From assembly GCF_000423305.1 (NCBI RefSeq), contig NZ_AUHS01000019.1, positions 47,324 through 111,323 of the forward strand: a stretch of 64,000 bases of DNA, given 5' to 3'. This DNA is from Legionella moravica DSM 19234 (GTDB taxonomy: Bacteria > Pseudomonadota > Gammaproteobacteria > Legionellales > Legionellaceae). The notes beneath the pieces are model-generated. The model was not told the origin of the DNA. It saw only the letters and a list, made by a program, of their open reading frames with translations, and searched no databases. A program made the translations under genes and the position numbers. The stretch's first letter is position 1. Each line of letters opens with the position of its first letter. Shown here piece by piece: positions 7,616 through 17,392 of this stretch.

Positions 7616-10600
7616 ATGGCGAAATGGTCAGAATCGTTTTTTGAGGGTATAGATACCTTCTTTGCCTGGTTAAGCACTTCTCTGAAGCAGACGACTGAGT
7701 CGTATGTTGATTTGGAAACTGCAGACAGTCCAACTGTCCTGGTCAATCATGATGGTTCTTTAATTTCAATTATAAAGATTGAAGGAGTGACCGCACTGGC
7801 TGGAGCTGAAGAGTTTGATCGGTTAGTCTCTGGTTTAAATAACGCATTTCAGGCCGCAATGGGAAGACCTGGCCATGCCCTGCAAGTCTATTTCAGTCAT
7901 GACAAGCAAAATATAAAAAAGGTCATCCAGGACATTTACGAGCCAGCGGAAGCTACAGCAAAGCGGCTTGATCTGACCTTAGGAGATTTGTTTGACGAAC
8001 GTGTCGATTATTTAGCGCAATACTGTGCTGAAGAGAGAGTTTATTTTGTATTGATTACCCGTCCATTTAATCTCTCCAATGATCAGTTGAAACTATCTTT
8101 CAAAGCCAAAGCGAAATTTATTAAAGACAATAAAATACCTCCATTTAAAAATACCCAGACGATTTTTGCCGCAGTACCTGAATTACGAGATACTCATGAC
8201 GCCTATGTACGAGCTATCATGAATGATCTGGATGCATTACGTGTATTTGCCAAATTGCTCGATGTTCATGAGGCCGTACATGCAATTCGGATGACTGCAG
8301 ATCCTGATTATACAGCAGACAATTGGCGCGCTACTTTACCTGGTGATAAGTTGCCTGTACGTGAAGTAAACAGTTTTGAAGGAGACCCTTCAGATCTGTT
8401 GTGGCCCTCGCTGGCGAAACAGGTTATTCCCAGAGATGCAGAAGTTCTTGATTTAAGAACGGTTAGGGTTGGTGATAAAATTTATGCGTCTACCTATATT
8501 GATTTGTTTCCAAAAGATGTAAGACCTTTTATTACCCTATTTTCGCGGATACTACCCTCTCATGTTCCCTGGAAAATTGCTTTCTTAATTGAAAGTGAAG
8601 GCTTAAGTACGATTAAACTCAAAGGTCTTTTGTCCGCCATATTAAGTTTCAGCTCCGCCCAAAACCGGCTGATCAGTGATTCGGTCAACTTGTTAAAATA
8701 CCTACAGCTCAATACTGATGAAGCGATTGTGCGCTTGAGAGTTGTTGCAACTACCTGGGCACATGAAGGAAACTTGCCCTTGCTTAGACGAAGAAGTTCG
8801 GAGTTAGTCAAAGCAATACAGGGTTGGGGCTCGACGGATGTTTCAGAGATTTGTGGTGATCCTTTTGCCGGGTTTGTTTCTACAATGCTCGCAACAACAA
8901 TGAATAGCCCAGCAGTACCTACTGTTGCACCCTTATCAAGTGTGATCTCCATGCTGCCTATAACGCGCCCGGCATCTCCCTGGAAGACTGGCGCTTTACT
9001 GTTCCGATCCCCGGATGGTAAACCGTGGCCATTCCAACCGGGTTCTACAGAGCAGACAACCTGGATTGATTTGGTTTATGCTCGCCCTGGATCAGGTAAA
9101 TCAGTATTATCCAATGCCATCAATTTGGCTCTTTGCCTCTCAGGGGGATTAACTCGATTACCTCGAATAGCCATTATTGATATTGGACCGTCAAGTAGTG
9201 GTTTGATTTCATTATTAAAAGAAGCGCTTCCAGCCTCAAAACGTCATCTGGTCGCTTATCATCGCTTGCGAATGACGCCTGAATATTCTATTAACCCATT
9301 TGATACTCAGTTAGGTTGCCGTTATCCAACCGCATTGGAACGATCCTTTTTAGTGAATTTTATTACCTTGCTCACCACACCCTTAGGCGCGGTAAAACCT
9401 TATGACGGAATGCCTGATTTGGCAGGTATGGTCGTCGATGAGCTCTATAAGAGCATGGCCGATGAATTTAATCCCACTCCTTATGCTCCTGGTGTTGAGG
9501 AATTCATTGACAGTATTTTAGAGGAAATTGGGTTCGTACGTGATTCCAAATCTACCTGGTGGGAAGTTACAGACTCGTTGTATTCAGCCGGATTTGTGCA
9601 TGAAGCCATGTTAGCACAACGATATGCCATGCCTTTGCTAGCCGACGCGGCATCGATTTGCCGCTCTTCGTCGATTGAGGACTTGTATGAAAAAGTGACC
9701 GCGCCTACTGGTGAATCACTCATCAACGCATTCTCAAGAATGATTTCTTCTGCCGTACGTGAATACCCCATTTTGTCACGAGTCAGCAGTTTTGATATCG
9801 GTGATGCTCGAGTTGTATCTCTTGACCTTGATGAAGTAGCCAAGAGTGGCGGTGACGCAGCAGACAGGCAGACTGCAGTGATGTACATGCTGGCACGGTA
9901 CGTATTGGCGAGACATTATTACTTGACTGAAGAAAGCTTGAATAACATACCGGAACAATATAAGGAATATCATAAGCAACGAGTTCTGGAGATTAGAGAA
10001 GATCATAAGCGTATTGTTTATGATGAATTCCATCGTACCTCTAAATCAGCCGCTGTTCGCGAACAGGTCATTATCGACATGCGGGAAGGGCGTAAGTGGA
10101 AAGTTCAGATTGCTTTATTGTCACAGTCTGTAGATGACTTTGATCCGGTAATGATTGATTTCGCCACAGCTATTTATATTATGGATGCCGGTCCGTCCCA
10201 AGCTATTGAGAAAACCACTGAAATTTTTGGACTTTCTGAAACAGCAAAAGTAGCTTTACGCAACCGAGTACATGGCCCTCGTCAAGGAGGAGCTACATTC
10301 CTGGCGCAATTTGCTACCAAATCAGGAGTGAATGTTCAATTGCTGACCTTAACTCTGGGGCCTGTAGAACTCTGGGCATTCAGTACGACTGCAGAGGATG
10401 CGACTGTTAGAAATCATTTATACCGTCATTTAGGGCCTTCTGAGGCGAGAAGATTGCTTGCTGCATTGTTTCCCAATGGTTCTATCGCCAAGGAATTGGA
10501 AGCACGATTGGCAACAATGAAGGAACAAGTCGGTTTAATTGAAGAGGACGAGCGTGACGGAGCTATTGATCAGCTTGTAACTGATATTTTGGAAGCTTAT

Positions 10601-10645
10601 GCAAAAGATCCTAATATTAAATCGTTGCCTGTAAAAATCGGTTAA
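7616..10645 (+). CDS. icmB: IcmB/DotO, VirB4-like secretion ATPase
   Basis: 1009 residues, exactly the DotO size I expect. The Walker A motif ARPGSGKS is at residues 489-496 and a Walker B-like RIVYDE at 799-804. This arrangement places the ATPase domain in the C-terminal half, as in VirB4 ATPases. DotO hexamers power the Dot/Icm apparatus at the cytosolic face together with DotB. The ribosome-binding site GGGGATAAGGG precedes the ATG. This is the last + strand icm gene; the next gene is convergent. Confidence 0.96.
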   Translation: MAKWSESFFEGIDTFFAWLSTSLKQTTESYVDLETADSPTVLVNHDGSLISIIKIEGVTALAGAEEFDRLVSGLNNAFQAAMGRPGHALQVYFSHDKQNIKKVIQDIYEPAEATAKRLDLTLGDLFDERVDYLAQYCAEERVYFVLITRPFNLSNDQLKLSFKAKAKFIKDNKIPPFKNTQTIFAAVPELRDTHDAYVRAIMNDLDALRVFAKLLDVHEAVHAIRMTADPDYTADNWRATLPGDKLPVREVNSFEGDPSDLLWPSLAKQVIPRDAEVLDLRTVRVGDKIYASTYIDLFPKDVRPFITLFSRILPSHVPWKIAFLIESEGLSTIKLKGLLSAILSFSSAQNRLISDSVNLLKYLQLNTDEAIVRLRVVATTWAHEGNLPLLRRRSSELVKAIQGWGSTDVSEICGDPFAGFVSTMLATTMNSPAVPTVAPLSSVISMLPITRPASPWKTGALLFRSPDGKPWPFQPGSTEQTTWIDLVYARPGSGKSVLSNAINLALCLSGGLTRLPRIAIIDIGPSSSGLISLLKEALPASKRHLVAYHRLRMTPEYSINPFDTQLGCRYPTALERSFLVNFITLLTTPLGAVKPYDGMPDLAGMVVDELYKSMADEFNPTPYAPGVEEFIDSILEEIGFVRDSKSTWWEVTDSLYSAGFVHEAMLAQRYAMPLLADAASICRSSSIEDLYEKVTAPTGESLINAFSRMISSAVREYPILSRVSSFDIGDARVVSLDLDEVAKSGGDAADRQTAVMYMLARYVLARHYYLTEESLNNIPEQYKEYHKQRVLEIREDHKRIVYDEFHRTSKSAAVREQVIIDMREGRKWKVQIALLSQSVDDFDPVMIDFATAIYIMDAGPSQAIEKTTEIFGLSETAKVALRNRVHGPRQGGATFLAQFATKSGVNVQLLTLTLGPVELWAFSTTAEDATVRNHLYRHLGPSEARRLLAALFPNGSIAKELEARLATMKEQVGLIEEDERDGAIDQLVTDILEAYAKDPNIKSLPVKIG

Positions 10646-10680
10646 TAAGAGTCTGATGCCATTTCATCTATTTACCCCGC

Positions 10681-10704
10681 TTCCCGCGGCCACAGTCGCG
10701 GGAA
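10681..10704. repeat. REP-like GC-rich hairpin after icmB
   Basis: Perfect 8-bp stem TTCCCGCG/CGCGGGAA with an 8-base loop. On the reverse strand it reads AATTCCCGCGACTGTGG and on, closely matching the repeat pair at 50581-50664. No T-run follows, so it is more likely an extragenic palindrome than a classical terminator, though it lies between convergent genes. Confidence 0.6.
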
Positions 10705-10825
10705 TTTGCTTGAGATGTGAGTATATTTGCTCACTAAAATGCACCTGCTTAAACTCCAACCATTACTAGATTCTGCGCATAAAGCACGGAACGTAGGTTA
10801 GGGGAGCAATTGTCAGCGCATCTAG

Positions 10826-12088
10826 CTAGTCCAAATTGTTTTTATAGGTTTCAAGAACATAAAAAGTTGTTCCAAGAACTATTATTGCCCAAGCAAACAG
10901 GTACCAGGCCGGAGCTAACTGGTTATTAAAGAGTTCAATTAATGTGAACGCAATCAAAGGCATTGTTCCCCCAAAAAGGGCTTGGCCTATGTTATAACCA
11001 GTGGAAATACCACTGGCTCGAATACTGGTTGGAAACATCTCGGCTAACATGGTTGGGACGGTTGCATTGATAGGAGCCAGTATCAATGCTAACAGGAGTT
11101 CACAGTAGAGAACATGCCACCAGTCTTTACTGACCAGTAATAAAAAGAATGGAAAGACATACAGTAAGAGCGCCATTAACCCAACTAAATATACAGGTTT
11201 TCTACCAATAACATCAGACAAATAACCCATAATTGGAATAAATAGTGTAAGCGACAAAAGTGCTAATAAGTTAATTAGTAAAGCATCGTGTAACTGAAAT
11301 CCCTGATATTTGACTAAAAATGTAGTGACATAAGCGATGAGTAAATAATTTGACATGGCCAATATGCTGGTAAGCATTACCGCTTTAAATAATTGCATTT
11401 TGTATTGGGAGAAAATAATTTTTATAGGCGCATCGTGTTTATGGTGATGCGATTTGCTTTGAAATGCAGGGGATTCACTGCTTTTCAGGCGTAAATAAAT
11501 ACCAAAAATTCCCAGGACTCCACCCAGCAAATAAGTATATCTCCATCCCGCCTGCAGTAGAGCATTCCCAGTAAAGTAAGCGCTGAATACCGAAGCAATG
11601 AGAGCACCTAAAAAAATACCGAAAAAAGCGCTGCTGAGAACCAGACTTCCTGCAAGTCCACGTTTGTGTGCAAACATATGCTCAATTAAATAGGTCGTCG
11701 AACCAGGAAGTTCGCCACCTACAGCCAGACCTTGGATAAGTCTTAAAATTGAAAAAATTATTGGGGCTGCAATACCAAGCGATTTATAGTCGGGAACCAA
11801 AGCAATTAAGGTCGTTGACAGGGTCATGATGGACATAGAGAGGATCAGTGCTTTTCGTCTACCAAAATGATCTGCATATTGCCCTATCAGGATGCCTCCA
11901 AAAGGGCGCATAATAAACCCTATAGCAAATAGGCTGAAGGTAGCAAGTAGAGAAACAAAATGAATTTCAGAAGGAAAAAAAATTTCGGCAAAAACCGGGG
12001 CAAAACTGGCGTAGAGAATGAAATCATACCACTCGAGGGTATTACCATACAAACCTGCAATAATACTGTATTGTTCTTTTTTATTCAT
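10826..12088 (-). CDS. tphA: TphA, MFS transporter of the metabolite:H+ symporter type
   Basis: 420 residues with about 12 membrane segments. The MFS loop motif appears at about residues 69-78 (GQYADHFGRR) and again near 285 (GYLSDVIGRK). The N-terminal sequence GLYGNTLEWYDF is typical of the ProP/ShiA/phthalate-transporter group. The substrate is unknown. In L. pneumophila this gene adjoins the icm region and was named for similarity to phthalate transporters; it is not regarded as part of the secretion machine. It lies downstream of icmH-icmF and the lipoprotein gene on the same strand, 72 bases after the latter. Confidence 0.85.
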   Translation of the reverse strand: MNKKEQYSIIAGLYGNTLEWYDFILYASFAPVFAEIFFPSEIHFVSLLATFSLFAIGFIMRPFGGILIGQYADHFGRRKALILSMSIMTLSTTLIALVPDYKSLGIAAPIIFSILRLIQGLAVGGELPGSTTYLIEHMFAHKRGLAGSLVLSSAFFGIFLGALIASVFSAYFTGNALLQAGWRYTYLLGGVLGIFGIYLRLKSSESPAFQSKSHHHKHDAPIKIIFSQYKMQLFKAVMLTSILAMSNYLLIAYVTTFLVKYQGFQLHDALLINLLALLSLTLFIPIMGYLSDVIGRKPVYLVGLMALLLYVFPFFLLLVSKDWWHVLYCELLLALILAPINATVPTMLAEMFPTSIRASGISTGYNIGQALFGGTMPLIAFTLIELFNNQLAPAWYLFAWAIIVLGTTFYVLETYKNNLD

Positions 12089-12160
12089 AGTGTGTGTTCT
12101 TCTTTAGATGATTAGTTGCATTAAACCGCTTACTTATAATGTGCAGGATTGTAATTCCTC

Positions 12161-13117
12161 TTATTTTTGATGACATACAACGCAGCCATATCCCGAATTG
12201 AAGACGATGCTTTTATTTGCTGTCGCAGCTTTTTTATTAAAATTAACTGCATTGTTGCGGGCATTTAAAATACGCTGTTCCAACATTTCTTTATATGGCC
12301 ACAGATTGTAGGTTTTAGACAATTTCGCGTTTTTGTAGATAATGATTCCAGTTTCTACATCTCCCGATTTAACCAGCATATCCCCCATGTTCATAAAAAA
12401 ACCTTCGAAATTATGTGGGGCAATAATTGAATTCCAGCAGGCTCTTTGTTTTCCTGTATGTAGTTCTTTATTCATATAAGGATGATAATCCGGATTGTTT
12501 CTATTAATTTTTGTTCTAGAACATAAATCCAGCGTTTTCCATTGCCATTGTAATCCTTCTTTATAATGCTCTGAATCGGCAGGAAGACTACTCATAGGAT
12601 AGCCTGCGGTAAAATAATTAAATTGTGGCCACGCTTGAATTGCTTTTTTTAAAGTAAAGTAGCCTCTTACTTCTTCTTGTTTATCCTGATATATCTGTCC
12701 TTCAATAAGCTGAGTATCTCCATAAAAACCCAGATAAATAGGGTTATGTGGATCAAGTTGAAGTGCATCAAGGAAATATTTTTTAGATAAAACAATCTCA
12801 TTGGTAATTAATGGCGAGTGATCCTGAGTTCTAAAACGCTCAGTAATGTTCCATATATGAGTGAAGCCTAAATAGGCTGCTAATTGGGGGTCATCGGGAT
12901 TTTCAAGATAAGCTGCGGTTAATAAATAATTAACTCTGGGAATGTTTTGATAACGCCCATGATGTAATGAAGTCCAGAAATAGTGCTTTGCCTGAACGGC
13001 CAGTTTGTTTTTGGAATCTTTAGCCTTCTTGGGGGGCGTAGCCATCAGAGCAATCTGTTCACAACCACTCAGGTTAACTAATAAAATACATAACGACACC
13101 AGTATAGGTAAACGCAT
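12161..13117 (-). CDS. Predicted lipoprotein with helical repeats and a C-terminal CxxCH motif
   Basis: 318 residues. A lipoprotein signal is clear: hydrophobic start, then LVNLSGC with the lipid-accepting Cys at residue 19. The middle is rich in Trp, Tyr and Leu and looks like helical (TPR-type) repeats, for example YLENPDDPQLAAYLG and LQLDPHNPIYLG. The protein ends in GCVVCHQK: a single CxxCH (residues 312-316) that could bind c-type heme or a metal, but there is no other cytochrome feature. A strong GGGAG ribosome-binding site lies 7 bases before the ATG. It is 37 bases downstream of icmF on the same strand, so probably cotranscribed. Function unknown. Confidence 0.8.
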   Translation of the reverse strand: MRLPILVSLCILLVNLSGCEQIALMATPPKKAKDSKNKLAVQAKHYFWTSLHHGRYQNIPRVNYLLTAAYLENPDDPQLAAYLGFTHIWNITERFRTQDHSPLITNEIVLSKKYFLDALQLDPHNPIYLGFYGDTQLIEGQIYQDKQEEVRGYFTLKKAIQAWPQFNYFTAGYPMSSLPADSEHYKEGLQWQWKTLDLCSRTKINRNNPDYHPYMNKELHTGKQRACWNSIIAPHNFEGFFMNMGDMLVKSGDVETGIIIYKNAKLSKTYNLWPYKEMLEQRILNARNNAVNFNKKAATANKSIVFNSGYGCVVCHQK

Positions 13118-13154
13118 CCTTGTGCTCCCTTAGCAGATAAATCAATTGAGTGAT

Positions 13155-16076
13155 TTATACAATGGCTTCATTCAGTGTAAAACCGTTTAAAATTCCTGGT
13201 GTGAAAGGATTCACCTGGTTATTTGTTTTAAGCAAATAGCGGCCTGAATTACTGTTCACTTCAAAAAGTATTTGTAAACTCGAACTGTCTTGTTCATCAA
13301 CCAGAACATTCACTTTTTCTAATAATTTAAATATTGCCCAAGAACCTTGTTCGGCAAGCTCGTAGTGATTTCCTTCGATAGAATTTAAAGCTAATTTGGC
13401 ATTATTTTGTGGCCAGGTAAATTGTATAAACGATTCGCTGTTTTGAGTATCAGTTAACTTGGTAGTGCCGATTTCCAGGTTCAAACTGGCAACTACAGGA
13501 TCCAGACTGATTTTCTGCAAACTGAATTCAATTTTACTTTCATCACTATGAGCAGGGAAAAACATATTAGTAATAATATTGGCGCGGATGATTTCATCAA
13601 TTGCGTCACTGGAGATAGGCATTACAAAATCATTTACTGATTTAGTTTTCCATTCAGCACTGGATACATCCAGGAAGGGTTTAATATATTGCTCAGAAAA
13701 TGTATTTAATACGCCATGTGTTGAAAAGAAACGATTAAAATCGCGTATTTGAATTTCTTCACTTTGCCTGGAATCAAATGGATAACGTTTGGCTATCGTA
13801 TTTTGAAATTCTCGATAAACGGTTTGTTGCCATTGTTGATTAATGTATTGTCTGGTGTCTTTGATGAGTATAACCCAAGTGTCACCAGCCAGTTGTTTTG
13901 CCCAGGAGCTCAGCGGTTCAGGTAATTGACGAGATTGCATAAAGAGAGCGCTCACCGGATCTGTAGAGTATTCATTTATAAATCGTGATTTTGTCAATGA
14001 AAATGCTGTTTTACCCCCGTCGTTTACAACGGATAATGTCGCAATAAAATGTTCTAGCTCATTAATTCTTAAGCTGAGTTCTTTAATGCTGGTCGTGCTG
14101 GTTAAGTTCAAGTCAGTGAATTTATGGGCAACAAATTGATTGAAATTGGAGGTGCCGTCCTCCGACAAATCAGGTTTTGTGGCCTGTTGAACCAGAGTAA
14201 TCAGTTTTCCTATCGCATCAGTTTGTTGTAAGGATTTTACAATCTTACGGCCTTGTTGATAATCATGATAATGCAATGGCTGAGATCTTTTTATAAACGT
14301 TTGCCACCAGGTCACATAATCAAAACAATAAGCCTGGATTAACAAATTATTGAGTTGAGCCAAGTCCTGACGGGCAAGAACCCAATTCTCGGCTTGAAGT
14401 TTGCTGCTAATGTTGGGAATGGCTTTTATCACTGTTGTAAAACCGGTTTTTGTAAAATAAACCGGTAACTCATTAGTTGATAAATTAAATCCTTCAATGG
14501 CAATTTTTTGCTTTGCTTCAGGGAATGATTCTTTCGCTATGGAATAATATAAATAGCTTGTAGGCAGCGCGTTTAAATAATTTCTTGCATCACTGATAAT
14601 TTGAGGTTTGGTTTGTACACCACGCAGAGGTTTACTCAATGTATTCTTCAATAAGATTAACTGATTTTTGTTTGCGTTTGGCGATTGTTGCCATTGTTGT
14701 TTAAACCAGTTATAGACTTCATATTCAGAAAAATGCTCTGGCTGTCCAAGCATCAAATAAATCTTCAATGCCTTATACCGGGTAATAGGTGTATTGCTGG
14801 GGTTGGTGATGACTTGTTCCAGTTCATTCGTTAAAGAGGGAAGAAATTCACCTTCAAGTTTGAGCTTCGCATTATTATGCAGATTGACTTTTAATTGATG
14901 GACTGTAGGGAGCGATACCGAGTTTGCGGAAATACGTTCCATGCTGTCTGCTGCTTTGGTCAAGTGGTATAAAGCCTGAGGGCCATTGTGTCCTTGGCTG
15001 TTTAAAGTATCATAAGCCAATAATTCTTTACTGGTTTGATCTAATAAATGAGCCGTTTTGTAGTGATTGTAACTTAACGTCAATAAACTGATCACAGCGA
15101 TACTTGAGGCTATGGCGATTATTGGTTTTTGTGAAACGGTTCTGATTTGAGGGGCTTGACTGCATTGTTCCTGGATGGATTTCAATGCTCCTTCAACAAA
15201 ATAGGCTCTGAAGTTGGTTGCTTGCGGGAAGGTATCCTGAACAATCAATGCATATTCGTGCTGAATTTTTTTGTTTAATCGATCGATACTGACGCCGCCT
15301 TGTTCCGCGCTCGTAAAATAAAGTGAATGCAGATGGAACAGTTTAGGAGACACTCCCTGGATCAAGGCTTGAATTGGTGCACGTAAGCTGGATAACTGAA
15401 GCGGGAACTCACGAATTAAACTTCGTTTAATTGTTGAACGTACGGGGTGCATCTTGGCGATGACCTGGTGACTGATTTGTTCGATTAATTGGTTAAATTG
15501 TTGTGAGTACAGTTCAATTTTTTTGCGAGTCTGATTAATACAATCCAAAGAAAAGCCTAAGGGTTTTGATAATTCAGTGGCATGATCCATTTGATAAAAT
15601 TCAGTGAATCCTGCCAATGTATCCATTTTAGTAAATATGAATGCCAACTCAACTTGATAGCCCAGGTTTGTGCCCAGCCGTTCCAATAACTGTAAATGGG
15701 ATTTACGTTTTTCCGTAAAAGCAGTGGGTTCAGCAATTAATAAATCATTGACGTCAACGCATAAAATGAATCCTGTAATTTTAAGGTAGCGGTTGCATCG
15801 ATTGAGCTGTTTTAAGGTATTTTGTAATAGTGTTTTGCTGTTTGTGAGCCAACTTTCACTCAGTTCAACGATAATACCCTGTTGGTTAAAGTATATTTTT
15901 GCATTCTGTTCGCTGAATACAGGCATTATTTCCATCGCACTTTGTTTTAAGAGTGCTGATTTTCCCTGTTCGTTGTTTCCTGTGATAACAATGAAGGAAA
16001 GTTGATTGCTTTGGGGTTTTAACTGAGCCAGTATTTTTTTTATAGCATCACATAATGCGCGTAAAGAATTATCCAT
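13155..16076 (-). CDS. icmF: IcmF, inner-membrane stabiliser of Dot/Icm
   Basis: 973 residues, the IcmF length I expect. A Walker A-like GNNEQGKS lies at residues 33-40. A transmembrane segment follows at about 320-342, and a long periplasmic region with the IcmF/VasK (TssM-related) C-terminal domain reaches the end. IcmF and DotU (IcmH) together stabilise the Dot/Icm core and help place it at the cell poles; they are related to TssM and TssL of type VI secretion. The ATG overlaps the icmH stop by one base (TAATG), which suggests coupled translation of the two partners. Confidence 0.95.
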   Translation of the reverse strand: MDNSLRALCDAIKKILAQLKPQSNQLSFIVITGNNEQGKSALLKQSAMEIMPVFSEQNAKIYFNQQGIIVELSESWLTNSKTLLQNTLKQLNRCNRYLKITGFILCVDVNDLLIAEPTAFTEKRKSHLQLLERLGTNLGYQVELAFIFTKMDTLAGFTEFYQMDHATELSKPLGFSLDCINQTRKKIELYSQQFNQLIEQISHQVIAKMHPVRSTIKRSLIREFPLQLSSLRAPIQALIQGVSPKLFHLHSLYFTSAEQGGVSIDRLNKKIQHEYALIVQDTFPQATNFRAYFVEGALKSIQEQCSQAPQIRTVSQKPIIAIASSIAVISLLTLSYNHYKTAHLLDQTSKELLAYDTLNSQGHNGPQALYHLTKAADSMERISANSVSLPTVHQLKVNLHNNAKLKLEGEFLPSLTNELEQVITNPSNTPITRYKALKIYLMLGQPEHFSEYEVYNWFKQQWQQSPNANKNQLILLKNTLSKPLRGVQTKPQIISDARNYLNALPTSYLYYSIAKESFPEAKQKIAIEGFNLSTNELPVYFTKTGFTTVIKAIPNISSKLQAENWVLARQDLAQLNNLLIQAYCFDYVTWWQTFIKRSQPLHYHDYQQGRKIVKSLQQTDAIGKLITLVQQATKPDLSEDGTSNFNQFVAHKFTDLNLTSTTSIKELSLRINELEHFIATLSVVNDGGKTAFSLTKSRFINEYSTDPVSALFMQSRQLPEPLSSWAKQLAGDTWVILIKDTRQYINQQWQQTVYREFQNTIAKRYPFDSRQSEEIQIRDFNRFFSTHGVLNTFSEQYIKPFLDVSSAEWKTKSVNDFVMPISSDAIDEIIRANIITNMFFPAHSDESKIEFSLQKISLDPVVASLNLEIGTTKLTDTQNSESFIQFTWPQNNAKLALNSIEGNHYELAEQGSWAIFKLLEKVNVLVDEQDSSSLQILFEVNSNSGRYLLKTNNQVNPFTPGILNGFTLNEAIV

Positions 16077-16861
16077 TAGTCATCCAGCATTGCAAGTTGG
16101 GTGTGTCCAAACAACAGAGTCTTCGCTTTATTTTCCAATACGATGTGGCTGGTCAATAATGCAAGGGCTACAAAACTTACAGCGATAATAGTGGTTATCA
16201 TCGAGGCTTTATAGCTTTTCTTAATGGTTTTGGGTATGGGATTTTCATTAAATAACCGATGCGGTTTATTGAACCGGTATTGTTGAATGATTTGATACAA
16301 ATCTTCAATCGTGTTATCCAACATTTGTCGCCCATCAGCTCTTAAATGATATTCACCTTCAAATCCGACAATCAGGCAAAAATAAACCAATTCGATTAAA
16401 TCAAGAAATTGATTCGGTCGATCTTTGATGTAATTCAGAATTTCAAAAAAACGCTGTTGTGGTTGAGCGCCATCGCTTGTTAAGGGGGTAAATGATTTAA
16501 ATTCAGCCGCCTGATTATATATTCTTAAATAACTTTTACCCAGAATTTCATCAATTGTAGCGGATAATAAATAATGAGCGATGCTGATGAGATCCTGTGG
16601 GTACTTGGATGCGTCGAGTTTGCTGTGAAAGGCACGTAATTCATGCTCTATATTTTCTCTTATATTCTCTATTGGCGGAAGGCTAGGGCTTAAACAAAGC
16701 CGTTCGAGTAAGGATAAAAGTGGTCCTGCAGCTGCAACTAAGGAATTACTGGAAAACGGTGCGATAAAAAGCTTGGAGCGATAGTATCCCTGCGGAACAA
16801 GTGTGGGTCCCGAAATTGCAAGACGGCTGACAAGTGAGGCCGGATAATGCTCAGCTGTCAT
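16076..16861 (-). CDS. icmH: IcmH/DotU, partner of IcmF
   Basis: 261 residues from the ATG at 16861, chosen because GGAG lies 7 bases upstream and the length equals that of DotU as I remember it. The frame stays open to a GTG at 16933, which has no ribosome-binding site. The protein has a cytosolic DotU/TssL-type helical domain (about 30-210) and one C-terminal membrane anchor (about 218-240). DotU protects IcmF and the core complex from degradation. First gene of the icmH-icmF unit, with a candidate promoter at 17079-17108. Confidence 0.93.
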   Translation of the reverse strand: MTAEHYPASLVSRLAISGPTLVPQGYYRSKLFIAPFSSNSLVAAAGPLLSLLERLCLSPSLPPIENIRENIEHELRAFHSKLDASKYPQDLISIAHYLLSATIDEILGKSYLRIYNQAAEFKSFTPLTSDGAQPQQRFFEILNYIKDRPNQFLDLIELVYFCLIVGFEGEYHLRADGRQMLDNTIEDLYQIIQQYRFNKPHRLFNENPIPKTIKKSYKASMITTIIAVSFVALALLTSHIVLENKAKTLLFGHTQLAMLDD

Positions 16862-17078
16862 GAGTTTGCTCCAAAAGAGTTTTGGCAATGCATTGGAGTT
16901 CCTGTGATACTGCTCGTTAAATAACGAAGTCACGTAATAATGTCAGCAAAGCTTTGGGTACTCTGGATACCCTTCTTTTTGCAGGCATTAAGATCTTCTC
17001 AATTACTTGTGAAGACCTTTTTACAAGAAATTCATTGCTGCAATTGCAAAAGCTTCAGTTAAAAATAAGATGATACGT

Positions 17079-17108
17079 TATATACTGCTATTTGTTCAAG
17101 TTAGTCAA
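17079..17108 (-). promoter_or_regulatory. Candidate icmH-icmF promoter
   Basis: On the - strand: TTGACT (17108-17103), 18 bases, TATATA (17084-17079), which predicts a leader of about 210 bases before icmH. It is the best sigma70-like match upstream of icmH. The -35 hexamer directly abuts the target duplication of the mobile element at 17119-17392, so everything upstream of the core promoter is element sequence. Confidence 0.55.
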
Positions 17109-17118
17109 GCCCACTTTT

Positions 17119-17392
17119 CATGGCTGTCCCATTAAAAATAGGACGTCATTCCGAGCGTAGCGAGGAATCTCCTGCAAATTGGCACAATCTGAATTAATGC
17201 ATTAATTATCATTACCTTTTAAACTCTTTTTTTACAAGGAATTTAATGATGTCATCAGAAGATGTACCTGGATTTTTATATCATTTCGACTGATATGATT
17301 TTAATGGCCGCATTGTAATGGGATCGTGCAACCTTGCAGGAGATTCCTCGCTACGCTCGGAATGACGTCCTATTTTTAATGGGACAGCCGTG
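17119..17392. mobile_element. MITE-like element, copy 1 (274 bp)
   Basis: Non-coding element with 59-bp terminal inverted repeats (outermost 12 bases CATGGCTGTCCC at the left, complement of CACGGCTGTCCC at the right; one mismatch over 59). It is flanked by a perfect 10-bp direct repeat, GCCCACTTTT (17109-17118 and 17393-17402), which is the mark of a transposition target duplication. The 156-bp interior holds a 16-bp perfect palindrome (17192-17207) and no open frame of note. Nearly identical to the element at 42331-42605. It lies between purH and the icmH promoter. No transposase is present, so it would need one in trans. Confidence 0.88.

Noticed and set aside
13155..16861. Type VI secretion genes (TssM/TssL-like proteins)
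   Set aside because: IcmF and IcmH are related to TssM and TssL, but no other T6SS gene is present and the context is Dot/Icm.
16952..16968. GGGTA...TACCC hairpin in the icmH leader as a terminator or attenuator
   Set aside because: Only a 5-bp stem with a 7-base loop; its T-rich flank is on the strand opposite icmH.
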